DNA of 64,000 nt from Streptomyces sp. HPF1205. GTDB taxonomy: Bacteria > Actinomycetota > Actinomycetes > Streptomycetales > Streptomycetaceae. The notes below the pieces were generated by a model. It searched no databases, was not told where the DNA came from, and saw only the letters and a list, made by a program, of their open reading frames with translations. This document shows positions 53,224-62,037 of the stretch, one piece after another. Position 1 is the stretch's first letter. Every line of letters begins with the position of its first letter. The stretch covers positions 1 to 64,000 of the forward strand of contig NZ_JAINVH010000034.1 of assembly GCF_020400825.1 (NCBI RefSeq), written 5' to 3'. Both the position numbers and the translations under genes were made by a program.

Positions 53224-54054
53224 TCAGCGGAATTCGGCGGCGTGGGCGGTGGCCCACTCGCGGAAGGTGCGCGGGGGCCGGCCGGTGAGGTCCTCGACGG
53301 TGGGCAGGACCGGGGCGTCGTCGAACTCGCCGTCGGCGAAGAAGCGGAAGAAGGCGTCGACGTACGGAGCGGGCATGGTGGCGCTCATCTCGGCGCGGGC
53401 CTCGTCGTCCGGCCGGCCCTCGAAGCGCAGTGGCAGGCCGAGGACGTCGGCCAGGACCGCGGCGCGCTCCTCGGGGAGCAGGGCCTCGGGGCCGCTGAGG
53501 GAGTACGCCTGCCCGTAGTGCTCGGGGCGGCCCAGGACCGCCGCCGCGACGGCCGCGATGTCGTACGGGTCGATGACCGCGATCGGCACCCCGGCGAAGG
53601 GCTCGCGGATGACGTCGCCCGCGTGGATCTGCTCGCGCCACTGGAACGTGTTGGACATGAACCCGCTCGGCCGCAGCACCGTCCACCCGGTGCCGGAGGC
53701 GCGCACGGCGGCCTCGGAGTCCAGGTGCATCCGCACCACCGCGTTGTCCGGCTTCCCGCCGACCACCGAGCGCGACGTCAGCAGCACCACGTGCGCGACC
53801 CCGGCCTCCCGTACCCGCTCCAGCAGGCCGGGCATGTCGGCGAAGCCGGGCAGCAGGAAGACACCGGTGACGCCCTCAAGCGCCGGACCGAGGCCGTCCG
53901 GCCGGTTCAGGTCCCCGGCCACCACCTCCACCCCGGCCGGGGCGGCGTACCGCTGCGGCTCGCGGACCATCGCCCGCGCCGGCCGCCCCTCCTCGGCGAG
54001 CCGCCGCACCAGTTCGCCCCCGACGTGCCCCGAGGCCCCCGTCACCAAGATCAT
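53224..54054 (-). CDS. NmrA-like NAD(P)-binding atypical SDR
   Basis: A 276-residue protein with the MILVTGASGHVGGELVRRLA dinucleotide fold, then GDLNRPDGLGPALEGVTGVF and WTVLRPSGFMSNTFQW, all typical of NmrA/NAD(P)H-azoreductase-like atypical SDRs. No SDR Tyr-x3-Lys is seen, so a redox-sensing or reductase role is uncertain. It lies 54 bp upstream of the sigma-factor gene on the same strand. Confidence 0.9.
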   Translation of the reverse strand: MILVTGASGHVGGELVRRLAEEGRPARAMVREPQRYAAPAGVEVVAGDLNRPDGLGPALEGVTGVFLLPGFADMPGLLERVREAGVAHVVLLTSRSVVGGKPDNAVVRMHLDSEAAVRASGTGWTVLRPSGFMSNTFQWREQIHAGDVIREPFAGVPIAVIDPYDIAAVAAAVLGRPEHYGQAYSLSGPEALLPEERAAVLADVLGLPLRFEGRPDDEARAEMSATMPAPYVDAFFRFFADGEFDDAPVLPTVEDLTGRPPRTFREWATAHAAEFR

Positions 54055-54478
54055 CGCTCTGCCCTTCGCCGATCTGCCGACCCGTCAGCCCATCCTGGCC
54101 CGATCCTGCCTCCTGCCGCGGAGGACGGCCACCGACTTAACCGGTTGCGCGACCGGGCGCGGCGCGCTCCTGGAAGCGCCGGGGCCGCGCCGCCCGCCGC
54201 GGAAATCCGTTACGGGCAGCCGCCGGGCCGCCGGCAGGGGCGGTAAGGCAGGGGGCGGAACAGGGGTCCCGCCCGGGCTCCGCCATGGGAGGCTGAGGGG
54301 CGCCACGGGGGCCGCAGGACACGATCACTCGGTCGCCGGGGCTCGCGGGAGCGTGTCCGTCCGGCGACGTCCGGTAGTCTGATCAACTCCCGAGGATGAT
54401 CCCGTACGCGCCGATCGGGCAGCTCCCACGGAATCCGCGGCACCGCATTTTTTCGTGATCAGGCAAGAGGAGCCGATC
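54055..54478. other. 424-bp intergenic region
   Basis: It separates the divergent NmrA-like and M20 genes. A TAGTCT hexamer at 54375-54380 could be a -10 box for the M20 gene, with a weak GTGTCC about 18 bp upstream. AGAGGAG at 54466-54472 is the M20 ribosome binding site. No gene or strong hairpin was found. Confidence 0.4.
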
Positions 54479-55807
54479 GTGGGGCATACGCTGACTGAGG
54501 TGAACGACTCCCCTGAAGCGCCGTCCGAGACGTCCGGCCAGGCCAGAGGGGCTGCCGGGGCGTTCGCGGCAACCCCTGCGCCTGCTCCCGCCGCCGCTGA
54601 CGGCGCCGCTCCCGCAGCTCTCGCCGGTGCCCCCGTACCCGGCGAATCCCTGCTCCCCGAGGACCTGCGCGCCGAGCTGACCGAGTTCCGGCGCGACCTG
54701 CACCGCAACCCCGAGCTGGGCCGGCAGGAGTTCCGCACCACCCAGCGGGTCAAGGAGCGGCTGGAGCGCGAGGGGCTCAGCCCGCGGGTGCTGCCCGCCG
54801 GGACCGGCCTGGTCTGCGACATCGGTCCGCAGGACGCGACGCGGGGACGCCTGGCGCTGCGCGCCGACCTGGACGCGCTGCCGGTCCCGGACACCAAGGA
54901 CGTGCCGTACCGCTCAAGCGTCGAGGGCCGGGCGCACGCCTGCGGGCACGACGCGCACACCACCATCGTGCTGGGCACGGGCATCGTGCTGGCCCGGCTG
55001 GCGAAGGAGGGCCGGCTCAAGCGGCCGGTCCGCCTGGTGTTCCAGTCGGCGGAGGAGGTCATGCCGGGCGGCGCGCTGGACGCGGTCAAGGCGGGCGTCC
55101 TGGAGGGCGTCGAGCGGATCCTCGCGCTGCACTGCGACCCCAAGACCGAGGTCGGCCGGATCGGGCTGCGCCCGGGCCCCATCACCTCGGCCGCGGACAA
55201 GATCAAGCTGTCCCTGGACGGGCCCGGCGGCCACAGCGCCCGCCCGCACCTGACCACGGACCTGGTGATGGCCGCCGCGAAGCTGGCCACCGAGCTGCCG
55301 GCCGCGCTGACCCGCCGGGTGGACCCGCGGGCCGGGCTGAGCATCGTGTGGGGCCGCATCCAGGCCGGCCACGCGGCCAACGTCATCCCCCAGCACGCCG
55401 AGCTGGAGGGCACCGTCCGCTGCCTGGAGCTGGCCGCATGGCACGACGCGCCAGACCTGGTGCACGAGGTCATCGACCAGGTCGCGTCGATCTACCGCGC
55501 CAAGTGCGAGATCACGTACCAGCGCGGGGTGCCCCCGGTGGTGAACGAGGCGGAGTCCGTCGAGCTGCTGCGGGACGCGATGACGGCGCGATTCGGTGCG
55601 CATACCGTGGAGGACACCGAGCAGAGCCTGGGCGGCGAGGACTTCTCGTGGTATCTGGAACGGGTACCGGGCGCGCTCGCGCGGCTCGGTGTGCGTACGG
55701 TCGGCGATACGACGAAGAGGGACCTGCATCAGGGTGACTTCGACCTGGACGAGGGCGCGCTCGCGGTCGGCGTGGAGCTTTTCGCCACGGCGGCGCTGCT
55801 GTCGTGA
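54479..55807 (+). CDS. M20-family amidohydrolase (N-acyl-amino-acid/hippurate hydrolase-like)
   Basis: A 442-residue zinc peptidase-fold enzyme that hydrolyses N-acylated amino acids or similar amides. Metal and active-site motifs are RADLDALPVPD, HACGHDAHTTI (Cys-x-His), FQSAEEVMPGGA (Glu-Glu) and GGEDFSWYLE near the end. The dimerisation insert with GPGGHSARPH and AGHAANVIPQHAELEGTVR is intact. The first 60 residues are Ala/Pro-rich and outside the family. The GTG at 54479 has AGAGGAG at 6 nt, better than the in-frame start at 54455. Confidence 0.9.
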   Translation: MGHTLTEVNDSPEAPSETSGQARGAAGAFAATPAPAPAAADGAAPAALAGAPVPGESLLPEDLRAELTEFRRDLHRNPELGRQEFRTTQRVKERLEREGLSPRVLPAGTGLVCDIGPQDATRGRLALRADLDALPVPDTKDVPYRSSVEGRAHACGHDAHTTIVLGTGIVLARLAKEGRLKRPVRLVFQSAEEVMPGGALDAVKAGVLEGVERILALHCDPKTEVGRIGLRPGPITSAADKIKLSLDGPGGHSARPHLTTDLVMAAAKLATELPAALTRRVDPRAGLSIVWGRIQAGHAANVIPQHAELEGTVRCLELAAWHDAPDLVHEVIDQVASIYRAKCEITYQRGVPPVVNEAESVELLRDAMTARFGAHTVEDTEQSLGGEDFSWYLERVPGALARLGVRTVGDTTKRDLHQGDFDLDEGALAVGVELFATAALLS

Positions 55808-56102
55808 CCAGGGCGGCCGCCCGCCGGGGACGGTCCCCCGCGACCCCGGCGCCGCCCGCGGCCCCGGGCGTGGTCACAGCTCCGGCTCAGGCTCCGGCCC
55901 CGGCTGCGCCCGCTGCCCCGTCCGCGGGCGCCCCCGTCCCGTGCTGACGGCGCGTGAGCCCTCGGCCACGCCCCCTTCACCTGGCCGAAATGCGTCGATC
56001 CGATAACGGGTCTTCATTCCGCCTTTACCTGACATCTACGCGCGTTAAGCTCCGAGCTTAGCCAGCGCCGGACGGGGCGCTTCCAACTGAAGGGGAACCC
56101 TC
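55808..56102. promoter_or_regulatory. Promoter region of the nucleoside-uptake operon
   Basis: The first half is low-complexity Pro/Ala-coding-like sequence. Near the gene, CTACGCGCGTTA (56036-56047) overlaps a perfect inverted repeat TAAGCTC-C-GAGCTTA (56046-56060). The first motif recurs upstream of the ATPase gene as a perfect palindrome, so it may be a shared operator. Confidence 0.5.
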
Positions 56103-57137
56103 TTGCGCCGGGTATCCAAGATCGCAGCGGCGGGTGTGGTGTCCGCGGCCCTCGCGCTGACCGCTACTGCTTGTGGCAGCAGTTCCACGTCCAGCAGCAG
56201 TGACGGTGGGAAGAAGGGCGTCGGCATGGCGTACGACGTCGGCGGCCGCGGCGACCACTCCTTCAACGACTCCGCGGCCCGCGGCCTCGACAAGGCCGAC
56301 AAGCAGTTCGGCCTGAAGTCCAAGGAACTCACCGCGAGCAACGGCGAGACCGAGTCCGACCGTGAGCAGCGGCTCGACTCGCTGGCCGCCGCGGGCTACA
56401 ACCCGGTCGTCGCGGTCGGCTTCACCTACGGCGACGCCGTGACCAAGATCTCCAAGAAGTACCCGAAGACGACGTTCGGCATCGTCGACTCGGTGGTGCC
56501 CGGCAGCAACGTCGACAGCATGACGTTCGCCACCGAGCAGAGCTCGTACCTCGCGGGTGTGGCCGCGGCGCTGAAGAGCAAGTCCGGCAAGGTCGGCTTC
56601 ATCGGCGGCGTGCACAACCCGCTGATCGGCACGTTCCAGGCCGGCTTCGACCAGGGCGTGCACGACACCAAGCCGTCCGTGAAGGTCACCGACCAGTACC
56701 TGTACGAGACGGACACCAAGGGCTTCAACGACCCGACCACGGCGCAGAGCAAGGCCCAGGGCATGCTCGACCAGGGCATCGACGTGATCTACACCGCGGC
56801 CGGCCTGTCCGGTGACGGCTCGATCCAGGCGGTGGCGGGCAAGGCCGGCGCGTGGGCGATAGGCGTGGACTCCGACCAGTACCAGGACCCGGCGCTGGCG
56901 AAGTACAAGGACCACATCCTCACCTCCGCGATCAAGAACGTGGACGTGGCGACGTTCGACCTGATCCAGGCCGTCCACGACGGCAAGTCGAAGACCGGCA
57001 CCAACACGTACACGCTGGCCAACGGCGGTGTGTCGCTGGCCACCTCGGGCGGTTTCCTCGGCGACGTCCAGTCGCAGATCGACGCGGCCAAGCAGAAGAT
57101 CGTCTCCGGTCAGATCAAGGTCAAGAGCGCGCCGTGA
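56103..57137 (+). CDS. BMP-family nucleoside-binding lipoprotein
   Basis: A 344-residue substrate-binding lipoprotein of the Bmp/PnrA/Med family that captures nucleosides for an ABC importer. The signal ends in a lipobox, TATAC (Cys24), followed by a Ser-rich linker. Family segments are GDHSFNDSAARGLDKA, VVAVGFTYGDAV, FGIVDSVV, GFIGGVHNPLIGTFQAGFD, DVIYTAAGLSGDG and WAIGVDSDQYQ. The start is TTG at 56103 with AGGGGA 8 nt upstream. It is the first gene of the importer, cytidine deaminase and thymidine phosphorylase set. Confidence 0.93.
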   Translation: MRRVSKIAAAGVVSAALALTATACGSSSTSSSSDGGKKGVGMAYDVGGRGDHSFNDSAARGLDKADKQFGLKSKELTASNGETESDREQRLDSLAAAGYNPVVAVGFTYGDAVTKISKKYPKTTFGIVDSVVPGSNVDSMTFATEQSSYLAGVAAALKSKSGKVGFIGGVHNPLIGTFQAGFDQGVHDTKPSVKVTDQYLYETDTKGFNDPTTAQSKAQGMLDQGIDVIYTAAGLSGDGSIQAVAGKAGAWAIGVDSDQYQDPALAKYKDHILTSAIKNVDVATFDLIQAVHDGKSKTGTNTYTLANGGVSLATSGGFLGDVQSQIDAAKQKIVSGQIKVKSAP

Positions 57138-57234
57138 CCCCTCGCGGGTGAACGGTCGTGATCGTGAGGCTCGGTGGGGGTACGTGAGCTGCCCCCGCCG
57201 AGCCTCGATCACTGTCCGGTCACCGGACGGAACA

Positions 57235-57246
57235 CTACGCGCGTAG
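57235..57246. promoter_or_regulatory. 12-bp palindrome CTACGCGCGTAG
   Basis: It is a perfect palindrome in the 252-bp gap between the lipoprotein and ATPase genes, about 145 bp before the ATPase start. It matches the motif at 56036-56047, suggesting one regulator acts at both places. Confidence 0.5.
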
Positions 57247-57389
57247 AGCCAACTTTCCGCGATACGTTCACCCTCGTCCGTCCGTCCGATCCCCTCGCCA
57301 CCCCGGGCCCGGGCCCGAGCCCAGCCGGGCCCCGGGCCCTGGGCACGAGCCCCGAACCACCCGAGCCTTTCCCCCGAGGAGAGTGCGCC

Positions 57390-59060
57390 ATCAACGCGTC
57401 CACGAGTCCACCCGCGTCCGCCGGCGCGCCGACCGGTGCGCCCGCCGTCGAGCTGCGCGGCATCACCAAACGGTTCCCCGGCGTCGTCGCCAACCACGAC
57501 ATCGACATCACCGTGCGCGCCGGCACGGTGCACGCCCTCGTGGGCGAGAACGGCGCCGGCAAGTCCACCCTGATGAAGATCCTCTACGGCATGCAGAAGC
57601 CGGACGAGGGCACCATCGCGATCAACGGCGAGCAGGTCGTGCTGCACGACCCGGGCGACGCCATCGCCCGCGGCATCGGCATGGTGCACCAGCACTTCAT
57701 GCTCGCCGACAACCTCACCGTGCTGGAGAACGTCGTCCTGGGCAGCGAGAAGCTGTACGGGATCGGCGGCCGGGCGAAGGCCAGGATCCGCGAGATCTCC
57801 GAGGCGTACGGCCTCGGCGTCAAGCCCGACGCGCTGGTGGAGGACCTGGGCGTCGCCGACCGGCAGCGGGTGGAGATCCTCAAGGTCCTCTACCGCGGCG
57901 CGCGCATCCTCATCCTGGACGAGCCCACGGCCGTCCTGGTGCCGCAGGAGGTGGACGCGCTCTTCGAGAACCTGCGCGGCCTGAAGTCCGAGGGCCTGAC
58001 CGTCATCTTCATCTCGCACAAGCTGGGCGAGGTGCTCTCGGTCGCCGACGAGATCACCGTCATCCGGCGCGGCACCACCGTCGGCAGCGCCGACCCCGCG
58101 TCCACCACCACCAAGCAGCTGGCCGAGCTGATGGTCGGCAGCGAGCTGCCGTCGCCCGAGACCCGCGAGTCCACGGTCACCACCGAGGCGATGCTCACCG
58201 TCGAGGGCCTGCGGCTGGCCGCCGTGGACGCCGAGGGCGTCGAGCGCGTCCTGCTGGACGACATAGGCTTCACCATCCACAAGGGCGAGGTGCTGGGCAT
58301 CGCCGGTGTGGAGGGCAACGGCCAGGCCGAACTCGTCGAGGCGATCATGGGCATGCGCGCCTTGGACGGCGGCTCCGTGGTCCTGGACGGCCGGGACATC
58401 TCGCGCGTCCCCACCCGGCGGCGGCGCGAGGACGGCATCGGCTACATCCCCGAGGACCGCCACCGGCACGGCCTGCTGCTGGAGGCGCCGCTGTGGGAGA
58501 ACCGCATCCTCGGCCACGTCACCGAGCGCCCCAACAGCAAGGGCTTCCTGATCGACCCGGGCGCCGCCCGCCGGGACACCGAGCGGATCGTCGCGGAGTA
58601 CGACGTCCGCACCCCCGGCATCGAGGTCACCGCGGCCTCGCTGTCCGGCGGCAACCAGCAGAAGCTCATCGTCGGCCGTGAGATGAGCCACCTGCCCAAG
58701 CTGCTGATCGCCGCGCACCCCACGCGCGGCGTGGACGTCGGCGCCCAGGCCCAGATCTGGGACCAGATCCGCGAGGCGCGCCGCGAGGGGCTGGCCGTCC
58801 TGCTGATCTCCGCGGACCTGGACGAGCTGATCGGCCTGTCCGACACGCTGCGGGTGATGTACCGCGGCCGGCTGGTCGCCGACGCCGACCCGGCGACCAT
58901 CACCCCGGAGGAACTGGGCTCGGCGATGACCGGTGCCGCCACGGGCCACCTCCAGGCTCCGGCCGGCGCCCCCGGGAAGTCCCTCGGGACCACCGCGGCC
59001 CCGGGCCCGGGCGCCGCGCCGGGCGACCTCGCGTACGAGTCGGGGGGAGAGGACCGATGA
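57390..59060 (+). CDS. Nucleoside ABC transporter ATP-binding protein (two ABC domains)
   Basis: About 556 residues carrying two ABC domains, as in RbsA/NupO-type importers. Domain 1 has Walker A GENGAGKS, Q-loop VHQHFML, signature GVADRQRVEI and Walker B ILILDEP. Domain 2 has a degenerate Walker A (GVEGNGQAEL, no Lys), signature LSGGNQQKL and Walker B LLIAAHP, which is normal for the family. No ATG, GTG or TTG lies between an upstream GTG at 57174 and the domain. AGGAG (57377-57381) sits 8 nt before an ATC at 57390, giving INASTSPP. An AUC start is inferred; the GTG at 57174 would read through the intergenic palindrome. Confidence 0.88.
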   Translation: MNASTSPPASAGAPTGAPAVELRGITKRFPGVVANHDIDITVRAGTVHALVGENGAGKSTLMKILYGMQKPDEGTIAINGEQVVLHDPGDAIARGIGMVHQHFMLADNLTVLENVVLGSEKLYGIGGRAKARIREISEAYGLGVKPDALVEDLGVADRQRVEILKVLYRGARILILDEPTAVLVPQEVDALFENLRGLKSEGLTVIFISHKLGEVLSVADEITVIRRGTTVGSADPASTTTKQLAELMVGSELPSPETRESTVTTEAMLTVEGLRLAAVDAEGVERVLLDDIGFTIHKGEVLGIAGVEGNGQAELVEAIMGMRALDGGSVVLDGRDISRVPTRRRREDGIGYIPEDRHRHGLLLEAPLWENRILGHVTERPNSKGFLIDPGAARRDTERIVAEYDVRTPGIEVTAASLSGGNQQKLIVGREMSHLPKLLIAAHPTRGVDVGAQAQIWDQIREARREGLAVLLISADLDELIGLSDTLRVMYRGRLVADADPATITPEELGSAMTGAATGHLQAPAGAPGKSLGTTAAPGPGAAPGDLAYESGGEDR

Positions 59061-60172
59061 AGAAGTTCGACAAGGAGCGCGCGCTCCTGGCGATCGCCGC
59101 GCCCGTGCTGGCCGTGATAGGCGCGCTGGTGGTCACCTCGCTGGTGCTGCTGGCGACCGGCAAGGAACCGTTCAACGCGTTCCACGTGATGATCAGTTAC
59201 GGCGACAAGACCAACAGCCAGGTCTACATCCTCAACAAGGCGACGACGTACTACCTGGCGGGTCTCGCGGTGGCGATCGGCTTCCGGATGAACCTGTTCA
59301 ACATCGGTGTGGACGGCCAGTACCGGCTCGCCGCGTTCTTCGCGGCCGCGGTCGGCGGCGCCATGTCGATCCCCGGCGTGATCCAGATCCCCGTCGTCAT
59401 CCTCACCGCCATGGCGGTCGGCGCGCTCTGGGCGGCCATCGCCGGTGTGCTGCGGGTCACCCGCGGGGTGAGCGAGGTCATCTCCACGATCATGCTCAAC
59501 TCGATCGCGGGCATCGTCATCGGCTACTTCCTGCAGGACGGCCGGCTCGGCGTGCTCGACAAGAACGCCAACATGGTCTCCACCAAGCCGATCCCGTCCG
59601 GCAGCCACCTGTTCAACTTCTCCACCAACGGCGGCGCGGTCGACGGCTTCATCGTGTTCGCCGTCGTGGCCGGGGCGCTGTACTGGTTCGTGCTGAACCG
59701 CACCCGCTTCGGTTTCGACCTGCGTACGGTGGGCCGCTCGGAGTCCGCCGCCGAGGCCAGTGGCGTGAGCGTCAAGCGGATGATCGTCACCAGCATGCTG
59801 ATCTCCGGCGCGATGGCCGGCCTGGTCGGCATGCCCACGCTGCTCAACGAGTCGTACCAGTACAGCACCGACTTCCCGGTCGGCATCGGCTTCACCGGCA
59901 TCGCGGTGGCCCTGCTCGGCCGCAACAACCCGATCGGCATCGCGGTCGGCGCGCTGCTGTGGGCGTTCCTCGACCGGGCCGCCAACGGCCTGGAGTTCGA
60001 GGGCTACGACCTGGAGCTGGTCGGCGTGATCCAGGGTGTCATCGTCCTCGCGGTCGTCATCGCGTACGAACTCGTGCGCCGGTACGGCCTGACCCGCCAG
60101 CAGCGCCAGGTCGGCGCGGAACTCGCGGCGGCCGCCGCTTCCGGTTCTGACAAGCAGGAGGTGACGGCGTGA
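59057..60172 (+). CDS. Nucleoside ABC transporter permease 1
   Basis: A 371-residue membrane permease (BPD_transp_2 type) with about 9-10 TM helices. LAGLAVAIGFRMNLFNIGVD and the GVSEVISTIMLNSIAG segment are typical of Bmp-linked permeases (NupP/YufP-like). Its ATG overlaps the ATPase stop (ATGA) and its stop overlaps the next gene, so the four importer genes are coupled. Confidence 0.93.
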   Translation: MKKFDKERALLAIAAPVLAVIGALVVTSLVLLATGKEPFNAFHVMISYGDKTNSQVYILNKATTYYLAGLAVAIGFRMNLFNIGVDGQYRLAAFFAAAVGGAMSIPGVIQIPVVILTAMAVGALWAAIAGVLRVTRGVSEVISTIMLNSIAGIVIGYFLQDGRLGVLDKNANMVSTKPIPSGSHLFNFSTNGGAVDGFIVFAVVAGALYWFVLNRTRFGFDLRTVGRSESAAEASGVSVKRMIVTSMLISGAMAGLVGMPTLLNESYQYSTDFPVGIGFTGIAVALLGRNNPIGIAVGALLWAFLDRAANGLEFEGYDLELVGVIQGVIVLAVVIAYELVRRYGLTRQQRQVGAELAAAAASGSDKQEVTA

Positions 60173-61455
60173 CTGCCACCGCAACCCAGACCCCACCGCC
60201 GGCCGCGCCCCGTGTCTCGGGGGCGCCGCGCGGGCGGGTGAGGATGACCTTCCCCGTCGTCCTGCTGATCGTGGCGGCCTCGCTCGTCGCGGTCTCGGCC
60301 GTGCGCGCCATAGCCGGCGCCCACGACGTGACCTCCTCGGGGCAGATCGCCGGCGCCCTGTCCAGCGCCGTGCCGATCGGCCTCGCGGGCCTGGCCGGCC
60401 TGTGGTCGGAACGCGCGGGCGTGGTCAACATCGGCCTCGAAGGCATGATGATCTTCGGCACGTTCTTCGGCGCCTGGGCGGGCTGGCAGACCAACCCCTG
60501 GCTCGGGGTGCTCGCCGGCGTCCTCGGCGGCGCGCTCGGCGGCCTGGTCCACGCGATCGTCACCGTCACCTTCGGCGTCGACCACATCGTCGCCGGTGTC
60601 GCGATGAACATCCTGGCCGCGGGCGTCACCGCGTTCCTGGCCAAGCGCCTGTTCACCGGCGCCGACGCGGCCTCGAAGGGCGGCACGCCCAAGCAGTCCC
60701 CGCCGATGGACGACATCAAGAACTTCACCGTGCCGGGCCTGTCGCACTGGCTGGCCACGATCGAGAAGCACCACTGGTTCCTGGTCTCCGACCTGGCCGG
60801 GATCGTCGGCGGCCTGGTCACCCACATCTCGGCGCTCACGCTGCTGTCGGTGGCGCTGTTCGTGCTCACCTTCTTCGTGCTGTGGCGCACCCCGTTCGGG
60901 CTGCGGCTGCGCTCGTGCGGCGAGAACCCGGCGGCGGCCGAGTCGCTGGGCGTGAACGTGTACACGTACAAGTACCTGGCCGTGATCATCTCGGGCGGGC
61001 TCGCCGGGCTCGGCGGGGTGTTCCTGGCCATCGGCACGCACTTCTACCTGGCCGGGCAGACCGGCGGCCGCGGCTACATCGGCCTGGCGGCCATGATCTT
61101 CGGCAACTGGCGCCCCGGCGGCCTGGCCATGGGCGCCGGCCTGTTCGGGTACGCCGACAGCCTGCAGCTGCGCAACGGCGGCTCGTCCGTGCACGCCCTG
61201 CTGCTCCTGCTGGCCGTACTGCTGCTGGTCATGGCGCTCTGGCGGTTCTACCGCGGCGCGCGCGTGGCTCCCGCGATCTCGCTGGGCTTCGCCGTGCTGC
61301 TGACGATCTGGTACCTGACCACCGACTCCGTCCCCGACCAGGTCGTCCAGGCGACGCCGTACGTGGCCACGCTGCTGGTCATGGCGCTGTCCGCGCAGCG
61401 CCTGCGGATGCCGAAGGCGGACGGGATCCCGTACCGGAAGGGACAGGGGACATGA
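60169..61455 (+). CDS. Nucleoside ABC transporter permease 2
   Basis: A 428-residue second permease of the same family. AGLAGLWSERAGVVNIGLEG and FGVDHIVAGVAMNILAAGVT are its hallmark loops, with about 10 TM helices. It starts GTG overlapping the previous stop (GTGA) and ends overlapping the cytidine deaminase start (ATGA). It forms a heterodimer with permease 1. Confidence 0.93.
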   Translation: MTATATQTPPPAAPRVSGAPRGRVRMTFPVVLLIVAASLVAVSAVRAIAGAHDVTSSGQIAGALSSAVPIGLAGLAGLWSERAGVVNIGLEGMMIFGTFFGAWAGWQTNPWLGVLAGVLGGALGGLVHAIVTVTFGVDHIVAGVAMNILAAGVTAFLAKRLFTGADAASKGGTPKQSPPMDDIKNFTVPGLSHWLATIEKHHWFLVSDLAGIVGGLVTHISALTLLSVALFVLTFFVLWRTPFGLRLRSCGENPAAAESLGVNVYTYKYLAVIISGGLAGLGGVFLAIGTHFYLAGQTGGRGYIGLAAMIFGNWRPGGLAMGAGLFGYADSLQLRNGGSSVHALLLLLAVLLLVMALWRFYRGARVAPAISLGFAVLLTIWYLTTDSVPDQVVQATPYVATLLVMALSAQRLRMPKADGIPYRKGQGT

Positions 61456-61877
61456 CGCCGACGCCGTCCGCGACGCCCGCCGCCGGGGACGGCGTCGACT
61501 GGGAGGCACTGCGGGACGCCGCGCGCACGGTCCGCGAGCGGGCGTACGTGCCGTACTCGCACTACCCGGTCGGCGCCGCGGCGCTGGTCGACGACGGGCG
61601 GGTGGTCGTCGGCTGCAACGTGGAGAACGCGTCCTACGGGGTCGGGCTGTGCGCCGAGTGCGGCCTGGTCTCGGCGCTGCACGCCTCCGGCGGCGGCCGC
61701 CTGGTCGCCTTCACGTGCGTCGACCTGCGCGGCGACGTGCTGATGCCGTGCGGCCGGTGCCGCCAGCTGCTGTGGGAGAACGGCGGGCCCGGCCTGCTGG
61801 TCGACACCGTCCGGGGGGTGCGCGGCATGCGCGAGGTGCTGCCGGACGCCTTCGGTCCGGAGGACCTGGAGCGGTGA
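61452..61877 (+). CDS. cdd: Cytidine deaminase
   Basis: A 141-residue zinc enzyme converting cytidine and deoxycytidine to uridine and deoxyuridine. Motifs are VPYSHYPVGAAAL, VENASYGVGLCAECG (Cys67, Glu69) and MPCGRCRQ (Cys100, Cys103). It is the compact homotetrameric type. The ATGA overlap with permease 2 ties nucleoside import to deamination. Confidence 0.95.
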   Translation: MTPTPSATPAAGDGVDWEALRDAARTVRERAYVPYSHYPVGAAALVDDGRVVVGCNVENASYGVGLCAECGLVSALHASGGGRLVAFTCVDLRGDVLMPCGRCRQLLWENGGPGLLVDTVRGVRGMREVLPDAFGPEDLER

Positions 61878-61945
61878 CGGCCCGGTCAGGGCCCGATGCG
61901 AACCGGGAGCCCCGGTGAGTCCCCGACCGGCCACCGGCAAGTCCG

Positions 61946-62000
61946 CGACGCACGACCGACGCACCACCGACGCACGACCGACGAACCACCGATGAACCAC
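61946..62000. repeat. Five 11-bp tandem repeats upstream of deoA
   Basis: Units of the form CGACGCACGAC / CGACGCACCAC / CGACGAACCAC follow head to tail, 37 bp before the deoA start. One unit per helical turn could present a repeated protein-binding face, or it may be simple slippage. Confidence 0.6.
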
Positions 62001-62037
62001 CCTTGAGTCAGCGACGAGCGAGGAAACCCAGGACGCC

